A DNA stretch of 57,351 nucleotides from contig NZ_BCQG01000021.1 in the NCBI RefSeq assembly GCF_001544315.1, positions 1 to 57,351 on the forward strand, read 5' to 3'. The number at the start of each line of letters is the position of its first letter. Positions within the stretch are counted from its first letter, which is position 1. Origin of the DNA: Geobacillus jurassicus NBRC 107829. GTDB lineage: Bacteria > Bacillota > Bacilli > Bacillales > Anoxybacillaceae. Below, one piece after another: positions 8,228 to 16,399 of this stretch. The notes beneath the pieces are model-generated. The model did not search any database and was not told where the DNA came from. It saw nothing but the letters and a program-made list of their open reading frames with translations. The position numbers and the translations under genes are program-made.

Positions 8228-8722
8228 ATGATTTCGCATATTGTGGCAATGGATGAAAACCAGGTAATCGGCAAAGACAACCGTTTGCCTTGGCATTTGC
8301 CGGCCGATTTGGCGTATTTTAAACGGGTGACGATGGGCCATGCCATCGTGATGGGGCGAAAAACGTTTGAAGCGATCGGCCGGCCGCTTCCCGGCCGCGA
8401 CAACGTCGTTGTCACGCGCAATCGCTCGTTTCGCCCGGAAGGCTGCCTCGTGCTTCATTCGCTCGATGAGGTGAGGCAGTTTATCGCCGCGCGCACTGAC
8501 GAAGTGTTTATCATCGGCGGAGCTGAGTTGTTTGAAGCGACGATGCCCATGGCGGATCGGCTGTATGTGACGAAAATTTTGGCTTCTTTCCCCGGAGATA
8601 CGTTTTATCCGCCCATTTCCGAAAATGAATGGGAATTGGTTTCCTATACGCCGGGAGTGAAAAACGAAAAAAATCCATATGAATACGCCTTTCTCATTTA
8701 CGAGCGAAAAAAGGCGAAATAG
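8228..8722 (+). CDS. dfrA: Dihydrofolate reductase
   Basis: 164 aa. Reduces dihydrofolate made by the preceding thyA. The sequence begins ISHIVAMDENQVIGKDNRLPWHLPADLAYFKRVT with the substrate-binding acidic residue and Trp, followed by the NADPH-binding segments VMGRKTFEAIGRPLPGRDNVVVTRN and VFIIGGAELF. RBS GGGGAGGAAGCG. Full length, no anomalies. A terminator follows at 8778, closing the thyA-dfrA unit. Confidence 0.97.
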   Translation: MISHIVAMDENQVIGKDNRLPWHLPADLAYFKRVTMGHAIVMGRKTFEAIGRPLPGRDNVVVTRNRSFRPEGCLVLHSLDEVRQFIAARTDEVFIIGGAELFEATMPMADRLYVTKILASFPGDTFYPPISENEWELVSYTPGVKNEKNPYEYAFLIYERKKAK

Positions 8723-8777
8723 ATGATTGGGACACGGGCGTGAACGTGCATTCGCTGCTTGTGTATTGAAGTTTCGG

Positions 8778-8811
8778 AAGACGTCCTGCAACGGGTGGGA
8801 CGTCTTTTTTT
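8778..8811 (+). terminator. Terminator of thyA-dfrA
   Basis: AAGACGTCC, 11-nt loop, GGACGTCTT followed by a T run. Confidence 0.88.
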
Positions 8812-8926
8812 CGTCGGGACACCAATGTGTTGAAGCCGCCGACGATCAAGTGCGTCTTTTCTGCATAGAAGCGGGGCGAAAAAGGAACGATAACAAATAG
8901 AACAACGATGGAAATGGAGGAAGACG

Positions 8927-9370
8927 ATGAAACATATCGTTCCGTTTGTCGTCAAGCTCGCCGCTTGGAGCGTCGTCTTGTTTTCCATGTTTACGATTTT
9001 TAACGCCCCGCTTTCCTTGATTTCGCTCATAACGATCGTGACGGCGCTTGTTTCTTATATTATCGGCGATCTGTTCGTGTTGCCGCGCGTCGGCAACTTT
9101 GTTGCCGCTGCCCTTGATGTACCGCTTTCCTTTTTGCTTATTTGGCCGGTCAGCTTTGCCCTCATTGCCCCGTCCGTCAACATGGCGTACGGCGCGTTTT
9201 TCAGCGCCTTGGCGATCGGGGCGGTAGAAGCGTTTTTCCATTTGTATATGGAAAACCATGTGCTCGAAGAAGCAAGACGGGAAGAAGCGCACCGCTGGTA
9301 TGACGAGGGCAGATGGGCAACCGAATTTGCCGAGGAAGAAGAGTTCAAAAAAGAAGACGACCGGGGGTAG
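8927..9370 (+). CDS. DUF2512 (YndM-like) membrane protein
   Basis: 147 aa. Four hydrophobic segments occupy residues about 5-115 (VPFVVKLAAWSVVLFSMF, PLSLISLITIVTALVSYIIGDLFVL, FVAAALDVPLSFLLIWPVSFALI, YGAFFSALAIGAVEAFFHLY). They are followed by a charged cytoplasmic tail rich in Glu. This matches the DUF2512/YndM family of Bacillus, function unknown. RBS GGAGGAAGACG. It is monocistronic: its own terminator overlaps the stop codon. Confidence 0.85.
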   Translation: MKHIVPFVVKLAAWSVVLFSMFTIFNAPLSLISLITIVTALVSYIIGDLFVLPRVGNFVAAALDVPLSFLLIWPVSFALIAPSVNMAYGAFFSALAIGAVEAFFHLYMENHVLEEARREEAHRWYDEGRWATEFAEEEEFKKEDDRG

Positions 9371-9386
9371 CGCCGGTCGTTTTTTG
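9357..9386 (+). terminator. Terminator of the DUF2512 gene
   Basis: ACGACCGG, GGGTAGCG loop region, CCGGTCGT, then six T. Overlaps the end of the coding region. Confidence 0.88.
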
Positions 9387-9636
9387 TGTCCGCTTGCGCA
9401 TTAAGAAGCAGTTCGCCGTACATGTGTTGCACATTCGCCGCGTTGCCGTCTGGCAGAGTGGCTAGGGAGAGGTTTCTAGCAGGAAGGACGGCGCTCATCG
9501 GATGGCGTCAGGCAAAAAGCGCGAATCCGGCCGGCGAAAGCGCCTGGGAAAGCGGGACAATCGCGATGCTCACGAGCCCGCTTCCCTTCATCCTCATAAA
9601 ACTTTTCGAAAATTCCCTTTTCTTTTTGCGGATTTG
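9387..9636. other. Gene-free stretch with possible decayed minus-strand coding remnants
   Basis: No ORF here has an RBS. The minus strand shows two short protein-like runs in different frames (SGLVSIAIVPLSQALSPAG, stop, then PARNLSLATLPDGNAANVQH), which may be relics of a lost gene. Not convincing enough to name. Confidence 0.3.
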
Positions 9637-9645
9637 TGATATAAT
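9637..9645 (+). promoter_or_regulatory. Extended -10 promoter element of ilvA
   Basis: TGATATAAT, an extended -10 of sigma-A type, 43 nt before the ilvA start. The -35 region is poor, as is common with extended -10 promoters. No T-box or leader terminator is seen. Confidence 0.65.
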
Positions 9646-9687
9646 CTACAAATCAAAGACAACTTAGAAAAGAAAGGGAACGAGAGC

Positions 9688-10959
9688 ATGGAACAACAAC
9701 TGAAACGGAAGCAAGGGGCGGTATACGTCGAGGACATTTTGATCGCGTATCATACGCTCAAAGACGTGGTGTTCCATACGCCGCTGCAAAAAAATCCTCT
9801 TTTGTCCGAGCGCTATGAGTGCAACGTCTACTTAAAGCGCGAGGATTTGCAAGTCGTGCGCTCGTTTAAGCTGCGCGGGGCGTACAACCGGATGAAGCAT
9901 TTAACGGATGAGGAGCGGCGCAACGGGATTGTATGCGCCAGCGCCGGCAACCATGCGCAAGGGGTTGCTTACTCGTGTCGGGCGCTTGGTGTGCACGGAA
10001 AAATTTACATGCCGGCGACAACACCACGGCAAAAAGTGTCGCAAGTGCAGTTGTTCGGCAAGGACATGGTCGAGATCGTCCTTGTCGGCGACACGTTTGA
10101 CGACTCGTTTAACGAGGCGATGAAATGTGCGGAAGCGGAGGGGCGGGCGTTCATTCATCCATTTGACGATGAATACGTCATTGCCGGGCAAGGGACGATT
10201 GGCGTCGAGGTGTTAAACGACTGCGACGAGCCGATCGACTTTTTGTTCGCCAGCATCGGCGGGGGAGGGCTGATGGCTGGGCTTGGCACGTATGTGAAAA
10301 GCATTTCCCCATCTACGAAAGTGATTGGCGTCGAGCCGGCCGGCGCCCCGTCGATGAAAGCAGCGCTCGAGCGCGGACAGGTCGTGACGCTTGAAGAAAT
10401 CGACAAGTTTGTTGACGGGGCTGCCGTCAAGACGGTCGGGGAAAAGACGTTCGCCTTATGCCGCGGGGTGCTTGATGACATCGTCGTCGTTCCGGAAGGG
10501 AAAGTGTGCACGACGATTTTGGAGCTGTACAACGAAAACGCCATTGTCGCCGAACCGGCCGGGGCGCTGCCAATCGCCGCGCTTGATTTTTACAAGGAAC
10601 AAATCAGAGGTAAAACAGTCGTCTGCGTCGTCAGCGGCGGCAACAACGACATCGACCGGATGCAGGAAATTAAAGAGCGCTCGATGATTTACGAAGGACT
10701 GCAACACTATTTCATCGTCAACTTCCCGCAGCGGGCTGGGGCGCTGCGCGAGTTTTTGGATGAAGTGCTTGGTCCAACAGATGACATCACCCGGTTTGAG
10801 TACACGAAGAAAAACAACAAAGAAAGCGGACCGGCGCTCGTCGGCATCGAGCTGAAACGGCGCGAAGACTACGCGCCGCTCATCGAGCGGATGAAGAAAA
10901 AAGGCTTCCCGTTCCAAGAGGTGAACAAAGACCCGAATTTGTTCCATCTATTGATTTGA
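9688..10959 (+). CDS. ilvA: Threonine dehydratase IlvA
   Basis: 423 aa. PLP enzyme that deaminates threonine to 2-oxobutanoate, the first step of isoleucine synthesis. The Schiff-base lysine is K61 in VVRSFKLRGAYNRM; the phosphate loop is SIGGGGLMAG; CASAGNHAQGVAYSC and CVVSGGNND are also conserved. A single ACT-like regulatory domain occupies about residues 335-423 (HYFIVNFPQRAGALREFL), as in the shorter Bacillus form that is feedback-controlled by isoleucine. RBS AAAGGGAACGAGAGC. Same position beside ypmP as in B. subtilis. A terminator follows. Confidence 0.97.
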   Translation: MEQQLKRKQGAVYVEDILIAYHTLKDVVFHTPLQKNPLLSERYECNVYLKREDLQVVRSFKLRGAYNRMKHLTDEERRNGIVCASAGNHAQGVAYSCRALGVHGKIYMPATTPRQKVSQVQLFGKDMVEIVLVGDTFDDSFNEAMKCAEAEGRAFIHPFDDEYVIAGQGTIGVEVLNDCDEPIDFLFASIGGGGLMAGLGTYVKSISPSTKVIGVEPAGAPSMKAALERGQVVTLEEIDKFVDGAAVKTVGEKTFALCRGVLDDIVVVPEGKVCTTILELYNENAIVAEPAGALPIAALDFYKEQIRGKTVVCVVSGGNNDIDRMQEIKERSMIYEGLQHYFIVNFPQRAGALREFLDEVLGPTDDITRFEYTKKNNKESGPALVGIELKRREDYAPLIERMKKKGFPFQEVNKDPNLFHLLI

Positions 10960-10967
10960 CGAAAAAA

Positions 10968-11003
10968 GTCGGAACAAATTCGCCGCATTCCGACATACTT
11001 TTT
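10968..11003 (+). terminator. Terminator of ilvA
   Basis: GTCGGAA (10968-10974) and TTCCGAC (10988-10994), followed by ATACTTTTT. Confidence 0.75.
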
Positions 11004-11016
11004 CACCGGATTGGTG

Positions 11017-11022
11017 TATAAT
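11017..11022 (+). promoter_or_regulatory. -10 element of ypmP promoter
   Basis: TATAAT 34 nt before the TTG start of ypmP. The -35 region is weak and lies in the T run of the ilvA terminator. Confidence 0.5.
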
Positions 11023-11055
11023 AGAAGTAAATCGGTGAAAAAGAGGATTGATATT

Positions 11056-11307
11056 TTGCTATTCAAAAGCCTCGAGTTCAAAAACGCATATGGGCAGAAG
11101 GTCAAGATTATCGAAATTCCTGTATTGGAGGAAGAGAACGCATACCGATTCATGATCCAACTGCGCTTGGAGGCGTTTATTGCAAAGGTGTATCGGTCGA
11201 GAACGAACCGTTCCGTTTACTCGTTCCGCGAACATTTGAAGAAAGTGCTGAAATGGCCTGTATATGAACAGATCTTTAAAGAAACGGTGTTAAAGCATAA
11301 TGCATGA
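11056..11307 (+). CDS. ypmP: YpmP-like protein (DUF2535)
   Basis: 83 aa from the TTG at 11056, preceded by AAGAGGATTG. This start gives the family N-terminus LLFKSLEFKNAYGQKVKIIEIPVLEEENAYRF and the same length as B. subtilis YpmP. Basic, soluble and without known motifs. It always sits between ilvA and ypmQ in this group; function unknown. Flanked by terminators on both sides, so probably a single-gene transcript. Confidence 0.85.
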   Translation: MLFKSLEFKNAYGQKVKIIEIPVLEEENAYRFMIQLRLEAFIAKVYRSRTNRSVYSFREHLKKVLKWPVYEQIFKETVLKHNA

Positions 11308-11309
11308 CT

Positions 11310-11345
11310 GTTGTTTTGCCCTTGGCGGCAAAACAACTTTTTTTT
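11310..11345 (+). terminator. Terminator of ypmP
   Basis: GTTGTTTTGCC, CTTGGC loop, GGCAAAACAAC, then a run of T. Confidence 0.9.
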
Positions 11346-11435
11346 GGTGGGATTTTGGCTCGTTTCGTTATATAATGGAAACGAGATCACTTGTGTGGCA
11401 TCAACACATTTTTGTCGAAAAGGAAGGACCCATCG

Positions 11436-12008
11436 ATGTGGAAACGAATCGTGCTTTTTCTCGTTGTTCTTTTGCTGGCGGCGTGCGGAAAAACGATTCC
11501 GGACGCCAAAAACTGGCCCGTTGAGGACTTTACGTTTGTCGATCAGACGGGCAAGCCGTTTGGGCTTCGCGACTTAAAAGGAAAAGTGTGGGTCGCTGAT
11601 TTTATTTTTACAAACTGCGAGACCGTTTGTCCGCCGATGACGGCCCATATGGCGAAATTAAAGCAAATGGCAAAGAAAGAAGGACTGGATGTCGAGTTTG
11701 TCTCCTTCAGCGTTGATCCGGAAGTCGATACGCCCGAAAAACTGGCGGCGTATGCGAAACAATTTACGGACGACCTATCAAACTGGCATTTGCTTACCGG
11801 ATACAGCCAAGCGGAAATCGCCGATTTCGCGCAAAAAAGTTTTAAAACGATTGTGCAAAAACCGGCCAATGACGACCAAGTCATCCACGGCACAAGCTTT
11901 TATTTAGTCGGGCCGGACGGAAAAGTGGTTCAGACGTACAGCGGCGTGCAAGATGTGCCGTACGAAACGATTTTAGAGCATATCAAAATCGTGCAGTCGT
12001 CGCAATGA
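11436..12008 (+). CDS. ypmQ: SCO1/SenC-type lipoprotein (YpmQ)
   Basis: 190 aa. Thioredoxin-fold copper chaperone family for cytochrome c oxidase assembly. Residues 1-17 are a lipoprotein signal (FLVVLLLAACGK) with lipobox cysteine, so it is anchored on the outside of the membrane. The metal/redox motif CETVCPP follows, and the third copper ligand is the His of QVIHGTSFYLV. It acts on the CuA site of Cox subunit II (family knowledge). The ATG at 11436 after AAGGAAGGACCCATCG is preferred over the in-frame one 45 nt upstream because it places the lipobox correctly. Confidence 0.93.
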   Translation: MWKRIVLFLVVLLLAACGKTIPDAKNWPVEDFTFVDQTGKPFGLRDLKGKVWVADFIFTNCETVCPPMTAHMAKLKQMAKKEGLDVEFVSFSVDPEVDTPEKLAAYAKQFTDDLSNWHLLTGYSQAEIADFAQKSFKTIVQKPANDDQVIHGTSFYLVGPDGKVVQTYSGVQDVPYETILEHIKIVQSSQ

Positions 12009-12047
12009 GGCAAAAACGGCTACCGCCTTTTTGCCTTCTTTTCGTCT
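12008..12047 (+). terminator. Terminator-like hairpin between ypmQ and ypmR
   Basis: AGGCAAAAA and TTTTTGCCT pair around CGGCTACCGCC, followed by T-rich sequence. It may only attenuate, since ypmR follows in 40 nt. Confidence 0.6.
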
Positions 12048-12083
12048 TTTCCCCTGTTTGCGGCAAAAGGCAGGTGTCAAACA

Positions 12084-12866
12084 ATGAAACAGTGGGGATG
12101 GTTGTTGTTCTGCTGGCTGCTCGCCGGATGCGTGTCGCTTTCGACGGGTGGAAAGCCCGAGCGTCCGCATGAAGCCGCCGTCAAGCAGACGGAAGCGAAG
12201 CCGCTGCCGAAAGATATTCATTTGGTCGCTTTAGGCGATTCGTTGACGGAAGGAGTGGGGGACGGCGAAGGGAAAGGCGGCTATGTTGGTCGCCTTGTCC
12301 CGCTCCTTTCGGTGGAAGACGGGGTGCGGACGGTCACCGTGACGAATTTAGGGAAGCGCGGTCGGCGCATTGTGGAGCTTGAGTCGGTCATCAAGGCGCA
12401 TGAAAGGGAAATCAGCCAGGCGGATCTCGTCCTTGTCACGATCGGCGGCAATGATGTGATGAATGTCGTCCGTTCACATTTTTTTGATTTGTCGCGCGAG
12501 CGGTTTGCGAACGAGGCGAAGGCATTTGCCGCTCGATTGGATCGTCTCGTTCTATCGCTGCGCACGGTGAACCCGGATGCGTTCATTGTGCTTGTCGGCT
12601 TGTACAATCCGTTTTCTAGCACCTTGCCGAACATCCCGGAAATTGATGACGTCATCGCCGAATGGAACGAGGGCAGCCGGGGGGTGCTTTTGCGCTATGA
12701 CCGGACGATGTTTGTGGATGTGCAAGATGTATTTGCCGACCGCGATGACTTGCTCTACCGCGATGAATTTCACCCGAACGCCGCAGGATACGCGCAAATC
12801 GCGATCCGGGTGCATGATGCATTAATCGAACAAAAAGAGGTCTGGTTGGGGAGCTTAGGACAATGA
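12084..12866 (+). CDS. ypmR: SGNH/GDSL hydrolase lipoprotein (YpmR)
   Basis: 260 aa. A lipoprotein signal ends LLAGCVSL with lipobox Cys near residue 16. SGNH blocks are visible: block I LVALGDSLTEGVGD (catalytic Ser), block II NLGKRGRR (Gly), block III VTIGGNDVM (Asn), block V DEFHPNAAGYAQIA (Asp/His). It acts outside the membrane as a lipase, esterase or deacylase of unknown substrate. Its stop overlaps the ypmS start by 4 nt (ATGA), so the two are translationally coupled, as in B. subtilis. Confidence 0.92.
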   Translation: MKQWGWLLFCWLLAGCVSLSTGGKPERPHEAAVKQTEAKPLPKDIHLVALGDSLTEGVGDGEGKGGYVGRLVPLLSVEDGVRTVTVTNLGKRGRRIVELESVIKAHEREISQADLVLVTIGGNDVMNVVRSHFFDLSRERFANEAKAFAARLDRLVLSLRTVNPDAFIVLVGLYNPFSSTLPNIPEIDDVIAEWNEGSRGVLLRYDRTMFVDVQDVFADRDDLLYRDEFHPNAAGYAQIAIRVHDALIEQKEVWLGSLGQ

Positions 12867-13438
12867 ATTGGAAACGGGCATTTTGGATGTTGGCGGCTGT
12901 CAATGCCGCTGTCCTCATGGCGATTGCCGTTTGGCTGTTTCAGCCATCTCCGCCGGTGAAACAGCCGGCGCGTTTGGACGTCAAAGGGGCGACGTTTACG
13001 GTGTACTCGAAAAAAGCGCATTTGAACGCCGTCATTAACGATTATTTGGCGGAAAAGACAAAGCACCATCCGCTGCAATACCGCGTTTGGCTTGCCGACC
13101 GCGTCTATGTTTCAAGCGAAATCCCTATTTTAGGCCGTCCGGTCGAACTCGTCGTCTCGTTTGTGCCAAAAGTAGTCAAAGGAGGGAATGTCGAGCTCAC
13201 GGAACCGACGATTTCGCTTGGCGATTGGAAGCTGCCGGTGACGTATGTGCTTCGCTACTTGCAAAAGCACGCCCCGCTGCCGGATGAAGTGGCGATTGAC
13301 CCAGAGCACGCCCGCGTCTACGTCGCGCTCACTGACATCCGCTTTGGCAACGGCTATCAAGTGGCGGCGAAAAAAATGGATTTGGCCGCCGATGAGATCG
13401 TGTTTACCTTAACGATTCCGACCAAGCAGCACCAGTAA
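12863..13438 (+). CDS. ypmS: YpmS-like membrane-anchored protein (DUF2140)
   Basis: 191 aa. One N-terminal membrane anchor (AFWMLAAVNAAVLMAIAVWLF) is followed by an extracytoplasmic domain with PVKQPARLDVKGATFTVYSKKAHLNAVINDYL and LPVTYVLRYLQKHAPLPDEVAIDP. This matches the DUF2140/YpmS family of unknown function. It starts inside the last codons of ypmR and shares its transcript, so both may act at the outer membrane face. A strong terminator follows. Confidence 0.88.
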   Translation: MNWKRAFWMLAAVNAAVLMAIAVWLFQPSPPVKQPARLDVKGATFTVYSKKAHLNAVINDYLAEKTKHHPLQYRVWLADRVYVSSEIPILGRPVELVVSFVPKVVKGGNVELTEPTISLGDWKLPVTYVLRYLQKHAPLPDEVAIDPEHARVYVALTDIRFGNGYQVAAKKMDLAADEIVFTLTIPTKQHQ

Positions 13439-13473
13439 AAAAGACTGTCCGCGTTTGCAGGACAGTCTTTTTT
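13437..13473. terminator. Bidirectional terminator between ypmS and rsmF
   Basis: AAAAAAGACTGTCC, 9-nt loop, GGACAGTCTTTTTT. Symmetric A and T tracts serve ypmS on the plus strand and rsmF on the minus strand. Confidence 0.92.
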
Positions 13474-13512
13474 GCGGTTAGGAGCTCCTTTGCCACCCGC
13501 TTTTCCGATGCT

Positions 13513-14877
13513 TCAGATGAGACGCAGCCCTTTTGGATAAAAGTTTTTCACGGTTCCTTTTACTTCTTTCCCCCAGGCGAACGGATGGCCGTCAATGGCC
13601 ACAAGCAGCCAGCCGCGGTCGCTGCCGGTTGAAAGCGTCTCGCCGCGCCAATATTGGACAATTTCGCGGCTCGCGCTCGATAGGTCAAGCACATGTTTCG
13701 CTTCCTCTGTCTGCAGCGCCAAGGCAAGGGCATGGTTCGGCTCAAACCGCTCTTTTTTCACATCCCCTAAGTGCAACCCGGCGCGGACGATTTTCAAACC
13801 GGACAAATCCGGGCAACGCTCGGGCAACACAGTCAAATGGGCGCCAAATGACACGAACGTGCCGTCTCGCTTTGTCCGCAATGCCTCTTGTTCAAACTGT
13901 CGATACAGGCGGATAGCGGCTTTTGGCGCGCTCGATTTCGCCCACCGCCCCCGCCAAGGCGAGGTTGGCCGCTGTTTTTGCAGTTTGGCGACAAAATGCC
14001 CTTCCCCTTTTAGGCGGTGCGGCCAAAGGCGGGCAGCATATTCAAGTTCAGCCCGGTTCGTTTTCGTCCACTCCGGCCGCCCCGGCTCGATGCCGCCGAT
14101 TTTCGCGATCGGCAGCAACCGCAAATCATCGTATGTCTCGAGCAGCCATTCGACCGTTTGCTCGTTTTCCTCCGGAGAGAACGTGCACGTTGAATAGACG
14201 AGAATGCCGCCTTCTTTCAGCATCGCATAGGCGCTTTCCAAAATGCGCCGCTGTCTGGCCGCGCACTCTTCGACGTAAGCTGGGCTCCAAAACGAAGCGG
14301 CCTCTTCATCTTTGCGAAACATGCCTTCGCCGGAACACGGGGCGTCGACCAAAATTTTGTCAAAAAAGCCTGGAAGCCGCTCGGCAAGCGCCTCAGGAGT
14401 TTCATTGACGACAACGGTGTTCGTCAAGCCGAACCGTTCGACGTTCTCCGCGAGCGCTTTGACCCGCTTCGGATGGATTTCATTGGCGACAAGCAGCCCT
14501 TTGTTTTCCATCATCGCGCCAAGTTGAGTCGTTTTTCCGCCAGGGGCGGCGCATAAGTCAAGCACTGTCTCCCCAGGGGCGGGGCGCAGCGCTTCGGCGA
14601 CCGCCATGGCGCTCGGCTCTTGAATGTAATACAGCCCGGCAGCATGGTATGGATGTTTTCCTGGTTGTTCATTCGGCTCATAATAAAACCCGGTCGGGCA
14701 AAACGGAACCGGGGCAAGGGAAAAGGGCGCGGTTTTCGTCCATGCGCCCGGGTCGGTTTTCAACGGATTGACGCGCAAGCCGCTGGCTTTTTCGTTTTCA
14801 TAGACGGTGAAAAACTCGTCCGCTTCTTCCTGAAGCAGCTTCTTCATCTTCGCGACAAATGCTTCCGGCAGTCTCAA
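13513..14877 (-). CDS. rsmF: 16S rRNA m5C methyltransferase, RsmF/NOL1-NOP2-Sun type
   Basis: 454 aa. S-adenosylmethionine-dependent cytosine-C5 methyltransferase. Motifs in order are PSAMAVAEAL, the SAM-binding VLDLCAAPGGKTTQLGAM, DAPCSGEGMFRK (Cys of motif IV) and YSTCTFSPEENE (catalytic Cys of motif VI). The C-terminal 150 residues form the RNA-binding extension typical of RsmF/YebU. It probably modifies 16S rRNA; the exact base is inferred from the family. It lies 28 nt downstream of plsY on the minus strand, in one probable operon. Confidence 0.93.
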   Translation of the reverse strand: MRLPEAFVAKMKKLLQEEADEFFTVYENEKASGLRVNPLKTDPGAWTKTAPFSLAPVPFCPTGFYYEPNEQPGKHPYHAAGLYYIQEPSAMAVAEALRPAPGETVLDLCAAPGGKTTQLGAMMENKGLLVANEIHPKRVKALAENVERFGLTNTVVVNETPEALAERLPGFFDKILVDAPCSGEGMFRKDEEAASFWSPAYVEECAARQRRILESAYAMLKEGGILVYSTCTFSPEENEQTVEWLLETYDDLRLLPIAKIGGIEPGRPEWTKTNRAELEYAARLWPHRLKGEGHFVAKLQKQRPTSPWRGRWAKSSAPKAAIRLYRQFEQEALRTKRDGTFVSFGAHLTVLPERCPDLSGLKIVRAGLHLGDVKKERFEPNHALALALQTEEAKHVLDLSSASREIVQYWRGETLSTGSDRGWLLVAIDGHPFAWGKEVKGTVKNFYPKGLRLI

Positions 14878-14905
14878 CGCAGCAAACTCCTTTCTTCGTC
14901 TGTCA

Positions 14906-15511
14906 TCATGAGCGTTTGCCTGGCCATTTCACTTTCGGCTCCGTTTTGTTCAAGATGCGTTGAATGTTGGCGCGATGACGGTAAAAGATAAACGAGGCGA
15001 GCAACAACACCGCCACCGTCAACGGAATGTCGTCCGTGAAAAAGACGGTGTACACGACCGCATACAACGCGGCGGCCATCGATGACAGCGAGACGTAGCG
15101 CGAAACAGCCAAGACAACAAGAAACACGGCGATGAGCGACAAAAAGAACAACGGCGAATAAAACAGCATCACCCCGCCCGATGTCGCCACCGCCTTGCCG
15201 CCGCGGAACTTGGCGAACACCGGATACATATGGCCGACGACAGCGACCGCCCCGGCCAAAAGCGGATGAACGGGGACGGAAAAAAGCATCGGCAAGCTCG
15301 CCGCCAGCGTTCCTTTTAGCATGTCACCGACAATAACGATCGTTCCCGCTTTCGCCCCAAGCACGCGGAACGTGTTCGTTCCCCCGAGATTGCCGCTTCC
15401 ATGTTCGCGGATGTCGATCCCGTAGCCGATTTTTCCGACAAGAAGGCCAAACGGAATCGAACCGAGAAGATAAGCAAGAAGCAAAATAAGTGCAGTCATG
15501 AAGTCAAACAC
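14906..15511 (-). CDS. plsY: Acyl-phosphate:glycerol-3-phosphate acyltransferase PlsY
   Basis: 201 aa, integral membrane enzyme that acylates glycerol-3-phosphate from acyl-phosphate, the first step of phospholipid synthesis. The three signature motifs are present: LLGSIPFG followed by [10 protein letters not shown], then [14 protein letters not shown], and the third loop [15 protein letters not shown]. At least five membrane segments. In B. subtilis plsY (yneS) sits beside yneT-parE; here it lies 16 kb away from those genes, on the opposite strand and coupled to rsmF, so the locus has been rearranged. Confidence 0.96.
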   Translation of the reverse strand: MFDFMTALILLLAYLLGSIPFGLLVGKIGYGIDIREHGSGNLGGTNTFRVLGAKAGTIVIVGDMLKGTLAASLPMLFSVPVHPLLAGAVAVVGHMYPVFAKFRGGKAVATSGGVMLFYSPLFFLSLIAVFLVVLAVSRYVSLSSMAAALYAVVYTVFFTDDIPLTVAVLLLASFIFYRHRANIQRILNKTEPKVKWPGKRS

Positions 15512-15671
15512 CCTTTACTCAACAAGTTTGTGCATGTTTCTATTTTAACATGCATGAGCGAAAACGGTAGACAGGAATTTTGCATTTCAAGGACATAGCC
15601 GCTAAACTGAAAAGAAGAAACGGGCTGTCGGAAAGTCCGTCCGACCCCGGACAGATGAGAAAGGAGCGACC

Positions 15672-16100
15672 ATGATGAAAACGACGGTCATATGGAACGG
15701 AAACATGTCATTCAGCGGCCAAAGCGCTTCCGGTGTGGTGATTCCGATCGACGCCGCGAAAGACGTCGGCGGCAACGATTCAGGCGCCCGGCCGATGGAG
15801 CTTTTGCTTCACGCCTTAGCCGGCTGCACCGGCATCGACATCATTCTGATTTTGCGAAAAATGCGGCTTGATGTCCGCGCGTTTTCGATGGAAGTCGAAG
15901 GAACGCGCGCCGATGACCACCCAAAGCGGTTTACAGAGATTCATATTCATTACGCGCTCGAAGGCGATTTGCCGGAAGACAAAGTCGTCCGCGCCATTCG
16001 GTTGTCAAAAGAAAAATATTGTTCCGTTTCCCATTCGTTAAACGCTGCCATTACGGCGAGCTATTCGATCAACGGCGTGCGCGGGAAGGAGACGATCTAA
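15672..16100 (+). CDS. OsmC family protein
   Basis: 142 aa. OsmC/YhfA-type protein; the family includes thiol-dependent hydroperoxide reductases. The two conserved cysteines are in LHALAGCTGIDI and KYCSVSHSLNA. RBS AAGGAGCGACC before ATGATGAAA. Probably cytosolic and protective against peroxides. It is divergent from plsY and followed by a terminator, so transcribed alone. The substrate is not known. Confidence 0.9.
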   Translation: MMKTTVIWNGNMSFSGQSASGVVIPIDAAKDVGGNDSGARPMELLLHALAGCTGIDIILILRKMRLDVRAFSMEVEGTRADDHPKRFTEIHIHYALEGDLPEDKVVRAIRLSKEKYCSVSHSLNAAITASYSINGVRGKETI

Positions 16101-16164
16101 CAAGGAGAAGGGCTCGGCGTTTATGGCCGTTTCGTGTGGCATAGCGCCGAATGACAATACGATG

Positions 16165-16204
16165 AAAAAGGTGTTCCGATCGTTTGCGGAACACCTTTTT
16201 TGTG
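16165..16204 (+). terminator. Terminator of the OsmC gene
   Basis: AAAAAGGTGTTCCG, 8-nt loop, CGGAACACCTTTTTT. Confidence 0.92.
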
Positions 16205-16310
16205 TTAGAACAGATAACGGCGATCAGTCGTTTGGATGGACACCCTGCCGATCCGCTTTTCTTCGAGCTATGCCCGATAGGCGCGCGTCAAAAAAACTTT
16301 GTCCTCATAC

Positions 16311-16338
16311 TTGACACCGCTCTTTTAATTGTTATAAT
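16311..16338 (+). promoter_or_regulatory. Sigma-A promoter of glnK-amtB
   Basis: TTGACA at 16311-16316 and TATAAT at 16333-16338, spacer 16 nt, about 60 nt before the glnK start. A near-consensus core promoter. Confidence 0.8.
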
Positions 16339-16346
16339 TTTTAACA
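16330..16346 (+). promoter_or_regulatory. GlnR/TnrA-type nitrogen box
   Basis: TGTTATAATTTTTAACA fits the MerR-family GlnR/TnrA operator TGTNA-N7-TNACA exactly. It overlaps the -10 element of the glnK promoter, which points to repression, probably by GlnR under nitrogen excess; the classical TnrA activation site lies further upstream. Confidence 0.7.
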
Positions 16347-16399
16347 TAAATACGTTAATTTTTATTACACAAAAACGGTTGAGGGGGGCGGCGGGAAAC

